Below the pieces are notes generated by a model, which was not told the DNA's origin, did no database searches, and saw only the letters and a program-made list of their open reading frames with translations. The position numbers and the translations under genes were made by a program. Shown here piece after piece: positions 6,024 to 12,609 of a stretch of DNA of 22,243 nucleotides (position 1 is the first letter of the stretch; the number at the start of each line of letters is the position of its first letter). The stretch lies in contig DGRV01000055.1 of assembly GCA_002391225.1 (NCBI GenBank), forward strand, positions 1 to 22,243. Reading direction: 5' to 3'. Source of the DNA: Christensenella sp. UBA4379 (lineage in GTDB: Bacteria > Bacillota > Clostridia > Christensenellales > Aristaeellaceae).

Positions 6024-6752
6024 ATGCTTTATCCCATTTGGTTCCTGGTCGTCACCCTGGCTTACTTTGTCAAGGGGACAGCGGGTTTTGGCAATTCGCC
6101 GATTCATACCGGTCTGATGGCCTTTTTTCTGAACAACGCCGACCTGACGCCGGTGGACTTTGTGCTGACCTTTCCGGCCAACATCGCCCTGACGGTGAAG
6201 CATCGAAAGCAGCTGGTGCCGCGGCTGTGGGTGCCCGGGGCGCTGATCACGATGCTGGCGGTGATTCCCGGGGTGCTGCTGCTCAAAAACATGGACGGCC
6301 GCGTCCTCAAGGTCCTGTTCGGCATAGTCATCGCCCTGCTGGGGGCGGACATGCTGCGCAAAAAGTCCGCCGGCAGCAAGGCCCCGCCCCAGTGGGCCGT
6401 GCTTGCCCTGACCGCCGTTTCCGGGACAATCAACGGCCTGTTCGGCATCGGGGTGCTGCTGGCCGCCGTGATGGGCCGGGTCATTCCCGACAGCCGGACC
6501 TTCAAGGCCAACATCTCCGCCATCTTCACCGCCGGCAACCTCGTGATGCTGCCCGTCTATCTGCTGACCGGCCTGCTCACCAAGGAAGTGGTCCTTAGGG
6601 CCCTGTCCCTCTACCCGGCAATGGCCCTGGGCCTGTTCCTGGGCATTCGCTTCGCCGGCCGCCTGAAAGAAGAAACCGTCCGCAAATGCACCGCCCTCCT
6701 ATTGATCGCATGCGGACTTTTCTTAACCCTTGGAAACTTATCGACCAGGTAG
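6024..6752 (+). CDS. TauE/SafE-family membrane transporter
   Basis: The 242-residue protein is largely hydrophobic with about eight predicted membrane segments arranged as two halves. It has glycine motifs typical of the TauE/SafE (DUF81) family: KGTAGFGNSPI in the first half and SGTINGLFGIGVLLAAVMGR in the second. Members are thought to export sulfite, sulfoacetate or related small organosulfur anions, but the substrate cannot be read from sequence. Length is near the family norm of about 250. The ATG at 6024 has GGAGG about 5 bases upstream and begins directly in the first membrane helix. The gene stands between the hairpin element and a heptamer-repeat block, and its TAG stop codon is itself part of the first repeat unit (GGTAGGA). 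No sulfur-metabolism genes are nearby. Confidence 0.8.
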   Translation: MLYPIWFLVVTLAYFVKGTAGFGNSPIHTGLMAFFLNNADLTPVDFVLTFPANIALTVKHRKQLVPRLWVPGALITMLAVIPGVLLLKNMDGRVLKVLFGIVIALLGADMLRKKSAGSKAPPQWAVLALTAVSGTINGLFGIGVLLAAVMGRVIPDSRTFKANISAIFTAGNLVMLPVYLLTGLLTKEVVLRALSLYPAMALGLFLGIRFAGRLKEETVRKCTALLLIACGLFLTLGNLSTR

Positions 6753-6883
6753 GAGGAAAACCTATAAGGTAGGAGGTAGGAAGTAGGAGGTAGGAGGTTT
6801 TTAGCTGTGACTTTTTACCTTAGCGAACGAAGTGAGCGCTACCTTCTACCTTAGCGAGCAAAGCGAGCGCTACCTCCTACCTT
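6747..6883 (+). repeat. GGTAGGA heptamers with inverted copy and GAGCG units
   Basis: The left part (6747-6797) is runs of the 7-base unit GGTAGGA. The right part has two 31-bp direct repeats, each with a 19-base core: AGCGAACGAAGTGAGCGCT (6822-6840) and AGCGAGCAAAGCGAGCGCT (6853-6871). It ends in the complementary heptamers. AAGGTAGGAGGTA (6766-6778) and TACCTCCTACCTT (6871-6883) are perfect complements, so the transcript can close a 13-bp stem over both core units. It ends about 10 bases before the ribosome binding site of the M50 gene. Confidence 0.75.
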
Positions 6884-6900
6884 CTTCAAAGGGGGTTAAT

Positions 6901-8049
6901 ATGAAGAAGAAAAAAACCACCAGGCCGTTGTCTTCCTGGCTCATCATCGTCTTCTATGCCCTGATCGGGGTGGGGTGCGGGGCGTTTTTCCTGGTCTATC
7001 TGGACCGGGCGGAGGCGGCCGGGATGTCCAACGGGCAAAGGCTCTGGTCCCTGGCGCTGATGCTGGTCTGCCTGTACGGGGCCCTCTTCCTGCAGATCGT
7101 GATCCATGAGGCGGGCCATCTGGTGTTCGGCCTGCTGACCGGGTACCGCTTCTGTTCCTTCCGTATCTTCAACCTGATGTGGGTCAAGGAGAACGGCCGC
7201 GTCCGGCTCAGGCGCATGAGCATCGCCGGTACCGGCGGCCAGTGCCTGATGGGCCCGCCGGACCTGAAGGACGGGACCATGCCGGTGATGCTGTACAACT
7301 TCGGCGGGGCGATCTTCAACCTGCTTTTCGCCCTCCTGGCCCTGGGCCTGTCGTTCCTGTGCCCGCCCGTTTCGATGCTCCGGGTCTTCCTGGGCTGCAT
7401 GGCCGTCACCGGCGTGGGTTACGCCCTGCTGAACGGCCTGCCGCTGCCGATCGCGGGGCTGAACAACGACGGGCAGAACGCCCTGGCCCTTTCCAAAAGC
7501 AAGGAGGCGGTCCGGGCCTTCTGGATCCAGATGAAGGGGAACGAGCGGAGCTCCGAAGGGGTCCGGCTCCGGAACATGCCGGAGGAATGGTTCGCCCTCC
7601 CCTCTCCCGAGGCCATGAACAACGCGATCATCGCCCCCATCGGCGTCCTGCGCTGCAGCCGCCTGATGGACCAGCGCCGCTTTCAGGAAGCGGACGGCCT
7701 GATGCGGGACCTGCTCGCCCGGAAGACTGCCATCGCCGGCCTGTCCCGCGGCCTGATGGTCTGCGACCGGATGTATCTGGAGCTCATCGGGCAAAACCGC
7801 CCCGAAGCCCTGGCCGCCCTGCGGACCAAAGAGCAGGAACGCCTGATGAAGGCGATGCGGTCCCTCCTGTCCGTCCTCCGGACGGAATACGCCTCTGCCC
7901 TGCTGGCGGAAAAGGATGAAAAAAAGGCGGAAGCCTCCCTGCGGCAGTTTGAAAAGGCCGCCGCCTCCTCCCCTTATCCCGGGGAAATCCAGGCCGAGCG
8001 GGAGCTGGTGGACCTCGCCGCCCAGACCGCCCAAAGCCGGGAAGGGTAA
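6901..8049 (+). CDS. M50-family membrane zinc metalloprotease
   Basis: The 382-residue protein has an N-terminal membrane helix (residues 12-34). A second helix runs into the zinc motif HEAGH (His69, Glu70, His73) in LQIVIHEAGHLVFGLLTG. Further hydrophobic segments at 128-153 and 157-187 follow, with GLNNDGQNA (Asp190) in the place of the third metal-ligand region of M50 proteases. The last 170 residues are soluble, helical and look TPR-like, probably cytoplasmic. M50 enzymes cut within membranes, often to release anti-sigma factors or trim signal peptides; the target here is unknown. I start at ATG 6901 after GGGGG and a 5-base spacer. The frame is open upstream but only through the heptamer-repeat block. 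The neighbours give no clear substrate, although several exported proteins lie nearby. Confidence 0.82.
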   Translation: MKKKKTTRPLSSWLIIVFYALIGVGCGAFFLVYLDRAEAAGMSNGQRLWSLALMLVCLYGALFLQIVIHEAGHLVFGLLTGYRFCSFRIFNLMWVKENGRVRLRRMSIAGTGGQCLMGPPDLKDGTMPVMLYNFGGAIFNLLFALLALGLSFLCPPVSMLRVFLGCMAVTGVGYALLNGLPLPIAGLNNDGQNALALSKSKEAVRAFWIQMKGNERSSEGVRLRNMPEEWFALPSPEAMNNAIIAPIGVLRCSRLMDQRRFQEADGLMRDLLARKTAIAGLSRGLMVCDRMYLELIGQNRPEALAALRTKEQERLMKAMRSLLSVLRTEYASALLAEKDEKKAEASLRQFEKAAASSPYPGEIQAERELVDLAAQTAQSREG

Positions 8050-8155
8050 AAAAACTTCCATCCCGACGTTTCTGTTCGTATCAATGATTGGGGAAAAGAC
8101 GGGTATCCCTGTCTCCCCTTGACATGATCAATCAAAAGAAAGGTGGAAAACAAAC

Positions 8156-9298
8156 ATGAAAAAGACTCTCGCCATCCTCCTGTCTCTGATGCTGGCCTGC
8201 GCGGCCCTGGGCGCTGCGGCGGAAGGCGCGCAGGCCCCGGCAGCCGCTGAACCTGTTCCCACGGAAGCGCCTGCTCAGACGGAAGCGCCCGCTCAGCCTG
8301 CCGAAACCGCCCCCCTGTTCGCAACCGTCGGGGAAGCCATGGAAAGAGGGGAAGCAACGGGCAGCGGCACGACCTTCAGCGACGAACAGTTTGTCACCGT
8401 CGTCCGCTACAACGACCGTTTTATCCGCGTGGTGGCCTCCATGGACAAGGAAACCCTGGCCCAGCTGGATGCCCTGTTCGCCTCCGAGGATTATGAGAAC
8501 ATGGCCGCCAAACAGGACGCCCTGTTCGCCCCCCGTCCCGTGCTCTACACCGAAGACCTGACCGACGCCGCCCTGCCCCAGGCGGAGCTGGACGCGCTGG
8601 CGGGCAAATCCGTCGCGGAGCTGACGGCCCAGGGCTTCGAGCTGACCTCCACCGGCACCACCGAGGACGAAACCGGGGCATACATAACCTGCGGGATGAT
8701 CTATGGCCTGTTTGAATACGCCTTCGTCATGAACGAATCCGCCCAAGCATATGATCAGCTGATCTACAGCTGCAACTATGATCCCCTGACCGTCCGCAGC
8801 TGCATGGGCGTTACGGACGCCTCCTACAACGCCACGGACCTGTCCTGGCACGCCGACGGCACCTATGTGGCTTCGCAGCCCGGCGACGAGCCCTTCTCTT
8901 CCCTCCTGGCCGGCCTTTCCGGCTTCCTGAACCAGGCTGCTCAGACCGGCGAAGCCGCCCTGGAAAGCGGGAAAACAACGGTCGACGAGGCCGTGACCAC
9001 GCTGGACGCCGCCCTCAACCAGGCCGGAGAAACCAGCAAGACCAAGCTGAACGAGCTCCTTGCGTCCCTCACCGAAGTGGGCGAAACCGGCAAAACCAAG
9101 CTCGAGGAGCTCCTGAACAAGATGGGCGTCTCCCTCTCCGAGCTGGGTCAGCAGGGCGAAGTCAAGCTCGACCAGCTCCTGCAGATCCTCAGGGAAAAGA
9201 CCCCCGCGCTGAAAAACGACCTTAGCTCCCTCTTCAGTTCTCTCTCTACCCTGTTCCAGCCAGCGACGACCCCCGCGCCGTCCACCCAGGGACAGTAA
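8156..9298 (+). CDS. Exported Ala-rich protein with amphipathic helical repeats
   Basis: I do not recognise a family for this 380-residue protein. It has a clear signal peptide (MKKTLAILLSLMLACAALGA). A Pro/Ala linker with the repeat TEAPAQ lies at residues 35-52, a mixed alpha/beta region of about 190 residues at 53-243, and a long helical tail at 247-366. The tail has imperfect repeats built on GETSKTKLNELLASLTEV, GETGKTKLEELLNKMG and GQQGEVKLDQLLQIL. These resemble amphipathic or coiled-coil helices of surface or lipid-binding proteins. A Pro/Thr tail ends the protein. Cysteines at about 179, 206 and 216 could form a disulfide outside the cell. The ATG has AAAGGTGG 9 bases upstream. A strong terminator follows within 15 bases, so it is the last gene of its transcript. 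Confidence 0.75.
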   Translation: MKKTLAILLSLMLACAALGAAAEGAQAPAAAEPVPTEAPAQTEAPAQPAETAPLFATVGEAMERGEATGSGTTFSDEQFVTVVRYNDRFIRVVASMDKETLAQLDALFASEDYENMAAKQDALFAPRPVLYTEDLTDAALPQAELDALAGKSVAELTAQGFELTSTGTTEDETGAYITCGMIYGLFEYAFVMNESAQAYDQLIYSCNYDPLTVRSCMGVTDASYNATDLSWHADGTYVASQPGDEPFSSLLAGLSGFLNQAAQTGEAALESGKTTVDEAVTTLDAALNQAGETSKTKLNELLASLTEVGETGKTKLEELLNKMGVSLSELGQQGEVKLDQLLQILREKTPALKNDLSSLFSSLSTLFQPATTPAPSTQGQ

Positions 9299-10045
9299 TC
9301 AGGCAAATACTTTCAGCGCCGCCGTCCGCGGCGCTGTTTTTTTATCTGCGCTTACTAAAACATTTCGGCGAGCCAGGGTTTTCAGCGCGGTTTCGGCCAT
9401 CAGCTTCTGGCCCGCGGCGGAGGGGTGGATGCCGTCCAGGCACATCAGCTCCGGGAAGTTCATCGCCCGGAGGAAGGGGGTGTAAAAGTCCAGCACCGGG
9501 CTGTCCGTATCCGCCGCGGCCTGCCGGATGGCTTCCACATACAGGGCGTGCCAGCGGCCGATGTGCTCCACGTCGCCCAGATAGCGCAGGATCGCCTCCC
9601 GGTCGCGCCCCCGGCTGACCCACTCAAAATACCGCGCGGAAAAAAGGGGCGGCGGCAGCACCAGCACCGGCCGGAGCCCCCGCATCCGGGCCTCCCGGGC
9701 AAAGGTGCGCAGCAGACGCCCGAACTCCGGCAGCGGCGTTTTCCCGTCGTGAAAAAGGTCCGGCCGGTCTGACACCGCCTGCCAGTCCAGGTCGCAGTCG
9801 TTGCCACCGTACTGGATCAGGGCTGTCCCGCCCGGCTCCATGCTCCCGGGCTCCTCCGCCCGGAATTCCTCGATGCCCATGCCCACGGTCTCCCCGAAGC
9901 GGGCGAAGCTGGTCAGCCCGATTCCCTGCTCGGAGACGATCCGCTCGCACCGCTCCGGCGTCATCCGGTACCGCCCCCGCTGTTCGTCAAACACCACGCC
10001 TTTCCCAATGGAATCTCCCCAAAGATAGTATTTGCAGTTCGCCAT
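9299..10045 (-). CDS. SGNH/GDSL-family hydrolase
   Basis: The 248-residue protein has all main SGNH blocks: GDSIGKG at residues 10-16 (nucleophile Ser12), a Gly in the block II region, GGND near residue 81, and DGIHPSAAG near residue 210, which supplies the catalytic Asp and His. These enzymes cut esters on small molecules, lipids or carbohydrates. No signal peptide is visible, so it acts in the cytoplasm. I start at ATG 10045, with GGGAG 11 bases upstream; an in-frame TTG at 10063 overlaps that ribosome binding site and is unlikely. The stop codon lies directly against the convergent gene's end, and the last 15 residues (KKTAPRTAALKVFA region) are encoded by the terminator hairpin of that gene. 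The tail may thus be a recent extension. A strong promoter lies at 10085-10113. Confidence 0.87.
   Translation of the reverse strand: MANCKYYLWGDSIGKGVVFDEQRGRYRMTPERCERIVSEQGIGLTSFARFGETVGMGIEEFRAEEPGSMEPGGTALIQYGGNDCDLDWQAVSDRPDLFHDGKTPLPEFGRLLRTFAREARMRGLRPVLVLPPPLFSARYFEWVSRGRDREAILRYLGDVEHIGRWHALYVEAIRQAAADTDSPVLDFYTPFLRAMNFPELMCLDGIHPSAAGQKLMAETALKTLARRNVLVSADKKTAPRTAALKVFA
9314..9343 (+). terminator. Strong rho-independent terminator
   Basis: CAGCGCCGC (9314-9322) and GCGGCGCTG (9328-9336) make a 9-bp GC-rich stem around five bases, followed by seven T. It ends the 8156-9298 gene. It lies inside the 3' coding end of the convergent SGNH gene. Confidence 0.85.
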
Positions 10046-10084
10046 ATCTCGTATCACTCCCAACCAAATCTAAAATTCAATTCT

Positions 10085-10113
10085 ATTTTATCCAAACATC
10101 AACCCTTTGTCAA
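10085..10113 (-). promoter_or_regulatory. Strong promoter of the SGNH hydrolase gene
   Basis: On the minus strand, perfect TTGACA (10113-10108), a 17-base spacer and TAAAAT (10090-10085) are followed by the SGNH start about 40 bases on. It is back to back with the plus-strand promoter at 10125-10153, with only 11 bases between the two -35 boxes. Confidence 0.8.
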
Positions 10114-10124
10114 CCCCTTTTCCC

Positions 10125-10153
10125 TTGCAGATCATATCACATTATGCTATAAT
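10125..10153 (+). promoter_or_regulatory. Strong promoter of the DUF1836 gene
   Basis: TTGCAG (10125-10130), a 17-base spacer and TATAAT (10148-10153) with an extended TGC lead into a leader of about 90 bases. The leader is made mostly of heptamer repeats and one GAGCG unit. Confidence 0.8.
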
Positions 10154-10156
10154 ACT

Positions 10157-10232
10157 CCCAACTCCTAACTCCTCACTCCTCACTAAAAACCTGAGCGAGC
10201 GCCAGCGAGCGCTCCCTCCTACCTCCTACCTT
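10157..10232 (+). repeat. ACTCCTC heptamer tract with one GAGCG unit
   Basis: ACTCCTA and ACTCCTC units run in tandem (about 10160-10185). A core AGCGAGCGCCAGCGAGCGCT (10194-10213) follows, almost the same as the two cores at 6822-6871, and then CCTCCTA units to 10232. It occupies most of the predicted leader of the DUF1836 gene and ends next to its ribosome binding site. Confidence 0.75.
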
Positions 10233-10248
10233 TCTAAAGGAGCTTCTT

Positions 10249-10674
10249 ATGTCTGAACCCGCTGTTTCCTTCCCTGCCTGGGATTCCCTGCCTGATTTCG
10301 GCCTGTACATGGACCAGCTGCTGCTGTTCACCCAGCGCTGCGTCCCGGGCGACCTGACCGCCGGCATGGTCAACAGCTATGTGAAGGCCGGCATCATGGA
10401 CCGGCCCCAGGGAAAAAAATACAGCCGGGCCGCTTTGGCCCAGCTGCTGATGATCGCCAGCCTCAAATCCGTCCTTCCGCTGGACAGCCTGCGCCGCCTG
10501 CTGCATCCGAAGACGGACGTTCCCGCTCAGGAGCTGTATGAGCAGTTCCTTTCCGCCCGGGAGAGACTGGCCGGCGTAGCCGCCCTGCGGCAGGACGCTT
10601 CCGCCCTCGACCTCTGCGTGGAAGCCGCCGCTTACCAGCAGTTATGCAGAAAGAAACTCGAGATAGAAACCTAA
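10249..10674 (+). CDS. DUF1836 family protein
   Basis: The 141-residue soluble protein matches the DUF1836 pattern: FPAWDSLPDFGLYMDQLLLF near the N-terminus, then MVNSYVKAGIMDRPQGKKYSRAALAQLLMIASLKSVLPLDSLRRLL. The middle section (residues 38-85) reads like a MerR-style helix-turn-helix, with a KKYSR segment where MerR proteins have their wing. Such proteins are widespread in Firmicutes and probably bind DNA, but no target is established. The ATG has AAGGAG 6 bases upstream. It has its own promoter and a strong hairpin directly after the stop codon, so it is a single-gene transcript. It might regulate the divergent SGNH gene, which shares the promoter region; that is inference only. Confidence 0.85.
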   Translation: MSEPAVSFPAWDSLPDFGLYMDQLLLFTQRCVPGDLTAGMVNSYVKAGIMDRPQGKKYSRAALAQLLMIASLKSVLPLDSLRRLLHPKTDVPAQELYEQFLSARERLAGVAALRQDASALDLCVEAAAYQQLCRKKLEIET

Positions 10675-10716
10675 TATCGTTGGAGGGGGCTGTGAACCAG
10701 CCCCCTCCAATGATAT
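10674..10716. terminator. Bidirectional terminator hairpin
   Basis: A 19-bp stem (one G-T pair) spans 10674-10692 and 10698-10716 around a 5-base loop; its core is TTGGAGGGGGCTG and its complement. It starts at the last base of the DUF1836 stop codon and ends at the stop codon of the convergent membrane gene. T-rich sequence follows on the plus strand. Confidence 0.75.
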
Positions 10717-11690
10717 TATTTCTTAAAAACCACCCAGTTATGCGACCACGGAACCGGCAGACTGAACAACGTCACGACCCTGTCCGCGGCGTTTCTGTAC
10801 CAGGAATAATTCCAGCCGGCGCCCATATCCATATACAGGGCGTTGGTGACCTGGAGCCGCTGAAGCTCCGCCATGAAGTCTTCAAAAAGCAGCATGTTAA
10901 CGGAATCGATGACGCACAGATGTCCGTTCAGCTCCGCCAGGGCCCGGTAGCAGCGCGCCCGGGGCCGGTCCACCAGCATGACGGTTTCCCCGTCCCGGAT
11001 CAGGCCAAACTGCATAAACCCGCTGCCGCCCGCCTCCGCCGCTCTCCGGACAGCCCCGACGGGATCGTCAAACTCAAAGGAGAACTTCCCCTGGGCAAAG
11101 ACGAAGGCCGCGTAGCTGTCCTTATTATACGGGCTTTCATACAGCGTGCCCTTCACCGCGTGGTCGCCCTCGACGTTTTCCTGGCTAAAGCCCAGGCTGA
11201 CAGTATGCTGAAACGCCGCCCCGCTGCACCAGGTGATGCCCTCGTCCGCCTTGGACGGGCGGTCTTTGCAAACCAGCTCCACCTCTCTGTATTCCGGGAA
11301 AAAGACGTACACGGTCCCGGTATTGTACACCGTGGTCTCCTCCCCCGGGAGGATCTGGGCGGCCGGCATGGAGGAAGCATCCACGCTGTCCGGGATCCGG
11401 ACGTGGTACTGGGAGATCAGGCCCATGAAGATAAAGACGAAGGCGGGAATCACGAACACGGAGGAGGCGTACATCAGCCGGTAAAGCACCCTGAGCGGCT
11501 TGGATTTAAGCTTCTCCGGCCCCCACAGGTAGAGGATCAGCGTCGCAATCTGCAGCACCGCCAGGGTCAGATAGGCCAGGTGCAGGACGTTCAGCCACAT
11601 CTGGGCAACGAAAAACACCGTATACGCAAACAGGGCCAGCAGGGTCATGGAGATCAGCCAGATCCCGGAGAGCCTTTCCTTGATGGTCAT
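10716..11690 (-). CDS. Membrane-anchored protein, NAGPA-like ectodomain (tentative)
   Basis: The 324-residue protein has three membrane helices (about 10-30, 33-57, 70-93) and a soluble domain from residue 100 to the end, probably outside. The domain's second half (GFMQFGLIRDGETVMLVDRP, then ELNGHLCVIDSVNMLLFEDFMAELQRLQVTNALYMDMGAGWNYSWYR) resembles phosphodiester glycosidases of the NAGPA type. In those enzymes a self-referential VIDG-type strand and a DGGGSS loop surround the active site. Here the loop is DMGAGWNYSW, so activity may differ or be lost. I start at ATG 11690: its ATGA overlap with the upstream gene's stop shows translational coupling. Upstream in-frame codons lie inside the preceding gene. 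The two form a membrane pair. The membrane layout is reliable; the enzyme call is tentative. Confidence 0.7.
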   Translation of the reverse strand: MTIKERLSGIWLISMTLLALFAYTVFFVAQMWLNVLHLAYLTLAVLQIATLILYLWGPEKLKSKPLRVLYRLMYASSVFVIPAFVFIFMGLISQYHVRIPDSVDASSMPAAQILPGEETTVYNTGTVYVFFPEYREVELVCKDRPSKADEGITWCSGAAFQHTVSLGFSQENVEGDHAVKGTLYESPYNKDSYAAFVFAQGKFSFEFDDPVGAVRRAAEAGGSGFMQFGLIRDGETVMLVDRPRARCYRALAELNGHLCVIDSVNMLLFEDFMAELQRLQVTNALYMDMGAGWNYSWYRNAADRVVTLFSLPVPWSHNWVVFKK

Positions 11691-12352
11691 GTGCCGCTTC
11701 TCCTTTCCCGCTTGAGCTGCAGCAGCTCCTGCCGCAGGGCCTTGAAGGAATCGAACTGGGATTCGATGGCGACCAGCAGCAGGAGCAAAGCGATATCCGT
11801 CAGATACTGGGCGGCGTTTTTCCACAGGACGGCCCGGGAAAAGCCCATCTGCCCGTTGGCCGCGAAGAGCAGCAGATAGACGGCGAATTTAAAGGCCAGG
11901 GCGATCCGGTTGAGGATGACGTCCTTGGGATTGCCGTGGGGAGCGTAGTTGATAAAAAAGTGATTGATGGTGATGATGACCGTCATCAAAAACGACATGC
12001 CGCAGGCCGCCAGATAGATGGACCCCTGGACGCCCACGGTCAGGTAAACGTCAAAATCCCCCGCTCCCCAGAGCCGGTCCAGCACCAGATAGGCCTCCTG
12101 ATACATCAGGCAGAACAGGACGCCACCCGTCAGCCCCTTGGCCACGTCCCATTTATAATACCGGAAGGCCAGATACATGGAAACGGCGGAAATCAGCTTG
12201 ATCAGACATTCAAACACGGTAAAGGTATCGCGCTCCAGCGCGCACAGAACCATCTGGGCAAGACCGGCGGCGACCACAAAAATACAGGCCGCTGCCATCG
12301 TGCGCTCGCTTAAAAAGACCGATTCTTTTTTTCTGTGAAGTGTGTCAGACAT
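11687..12352 (-). CDS. Polytopic membrane protein of unknown function
   Basis: I do not recognise this 221-residue protein. It has about five or six membrane segments (near residues 19-38, 46-64, 72-92, 104-128, 148-165 and 184-198). A short charged N-terminus (MSDTLHRKKESVFLSER) and a basic, helical C-terminal tail (LRQELLQLKRERRSGT) suggest cytoplasmic ends. No transporter or enzyme signature is visible. The ATG has GGGGAGG 4 bases upstream. It is first in a two-gene minus-strand operon: its TGA overlaps the ATG of the membrane-anchored NAGPA-like gene, so the proteins are probably made in equal amounts and may form a complex. A good promoter lies at 12431-12459, divergent from the LuxR/clostripain operon, with a dyad between them. 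Confidence 0.72.
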   Translation of the reverse strand: MSDTLHRKKESVFLSERTMAAACIFVVAAGLAQMVLCALERDTFTVFECLIKLISAVSMYLAFRYYKWDVAKGLTGGVLFCLMYQEAYLVLDRLWGAGDFDVYLTVGVQGSIYLAACGMSFLMTVIITINHFFINYAPHGNPKDVILNRIALAFKFAVYLLLFAANGQMGFSRAVLWKNAAQYLTDIALLLLLVAIESQFDSFKALRQELLQLKRERRSGT

Positions 12353-12430
12353 ATTGCCTCCCCGGGGAAACCAAAGGTTGTATCTGTCGGGCCCGCTGAT
12401 TTCACATCACCCGGACCGGCGCCTCCTGGT

Positions 12431-12459
12431 ATCGTATCACAGGGCCCGTGCCGCGTCAA
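12431..12459 (-). promoter_or_regulatory. Promoter of the membrane-protein pair
   Basis: On the minus strand TTGACG (12459-12454), a 17-base spacer and TACGAT (12436-12431) precede a leader of about 70 bases to the ATG at 12352. Confidence 0.6.
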
Positions 12460-12495
12460 TCAAAATCGTTCCCGCCTTGGGCCGGAAAGCGCAGG

Positions 12496-12524
12496 CTCCT
12501 GTGAGGATACAAACTTCACAGGAG
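12496..12524. promoter_or_regulatory. 29-bp dyad between divergent promoters
   Basis: CTCCTGTGA (12496-12504) and TCACAGGAG (12516-12524) are perfect complements, with centres 20 bases apart (two helix turns). The dyad lies between the minus-strand promoter and the extended -10 box of the regulator gene, roughly 70 bases before that gene's start of transcription. This is a natural place for an activator site. Confidence 0.55.
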
Positions 12525-12566
12525 TATTGATTTGTACTTTCGTACAGTGCCGGTTTCCATCAGATA

Positions 12567-12575
12567 TGGTATAAT
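12567..12575 (+). promoter_or_regulatory. Extended -10 promoter of the LuxR-type gene
   Basis: TGGTATAAT gives a perfect -10 box (12570-12575) with the extended TGN motif; no good -35 box is seen 17 bases upstream. A TGTAC-TTTC-GTACA dyad lies at 12533-12546. Weak -35 plus extended -10 is usual for activator-dependent promoters. Confidence 0.55.
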
Positions 12576-12609
12576 CATCCCGGATGCAGACAAGACAGGA
12601 GGCTCCCCC

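Noticed and set aside
6886..8061. 391-codon minus-strand frame opposite the M50 gene
   Set aside because: Its sequence is rich in His, Gln and Gly, as expected for an antisense shadow. The plus strand has HEAGH, membrane helices and a ribosome binding site.
10644..11879. 411-codon plus-strand frame opposite the membrane pair
   Set aside because: It crosses the bidirectional terminator and lies opposite a coupled pair with membrane helices. It has no ribosome binding site.
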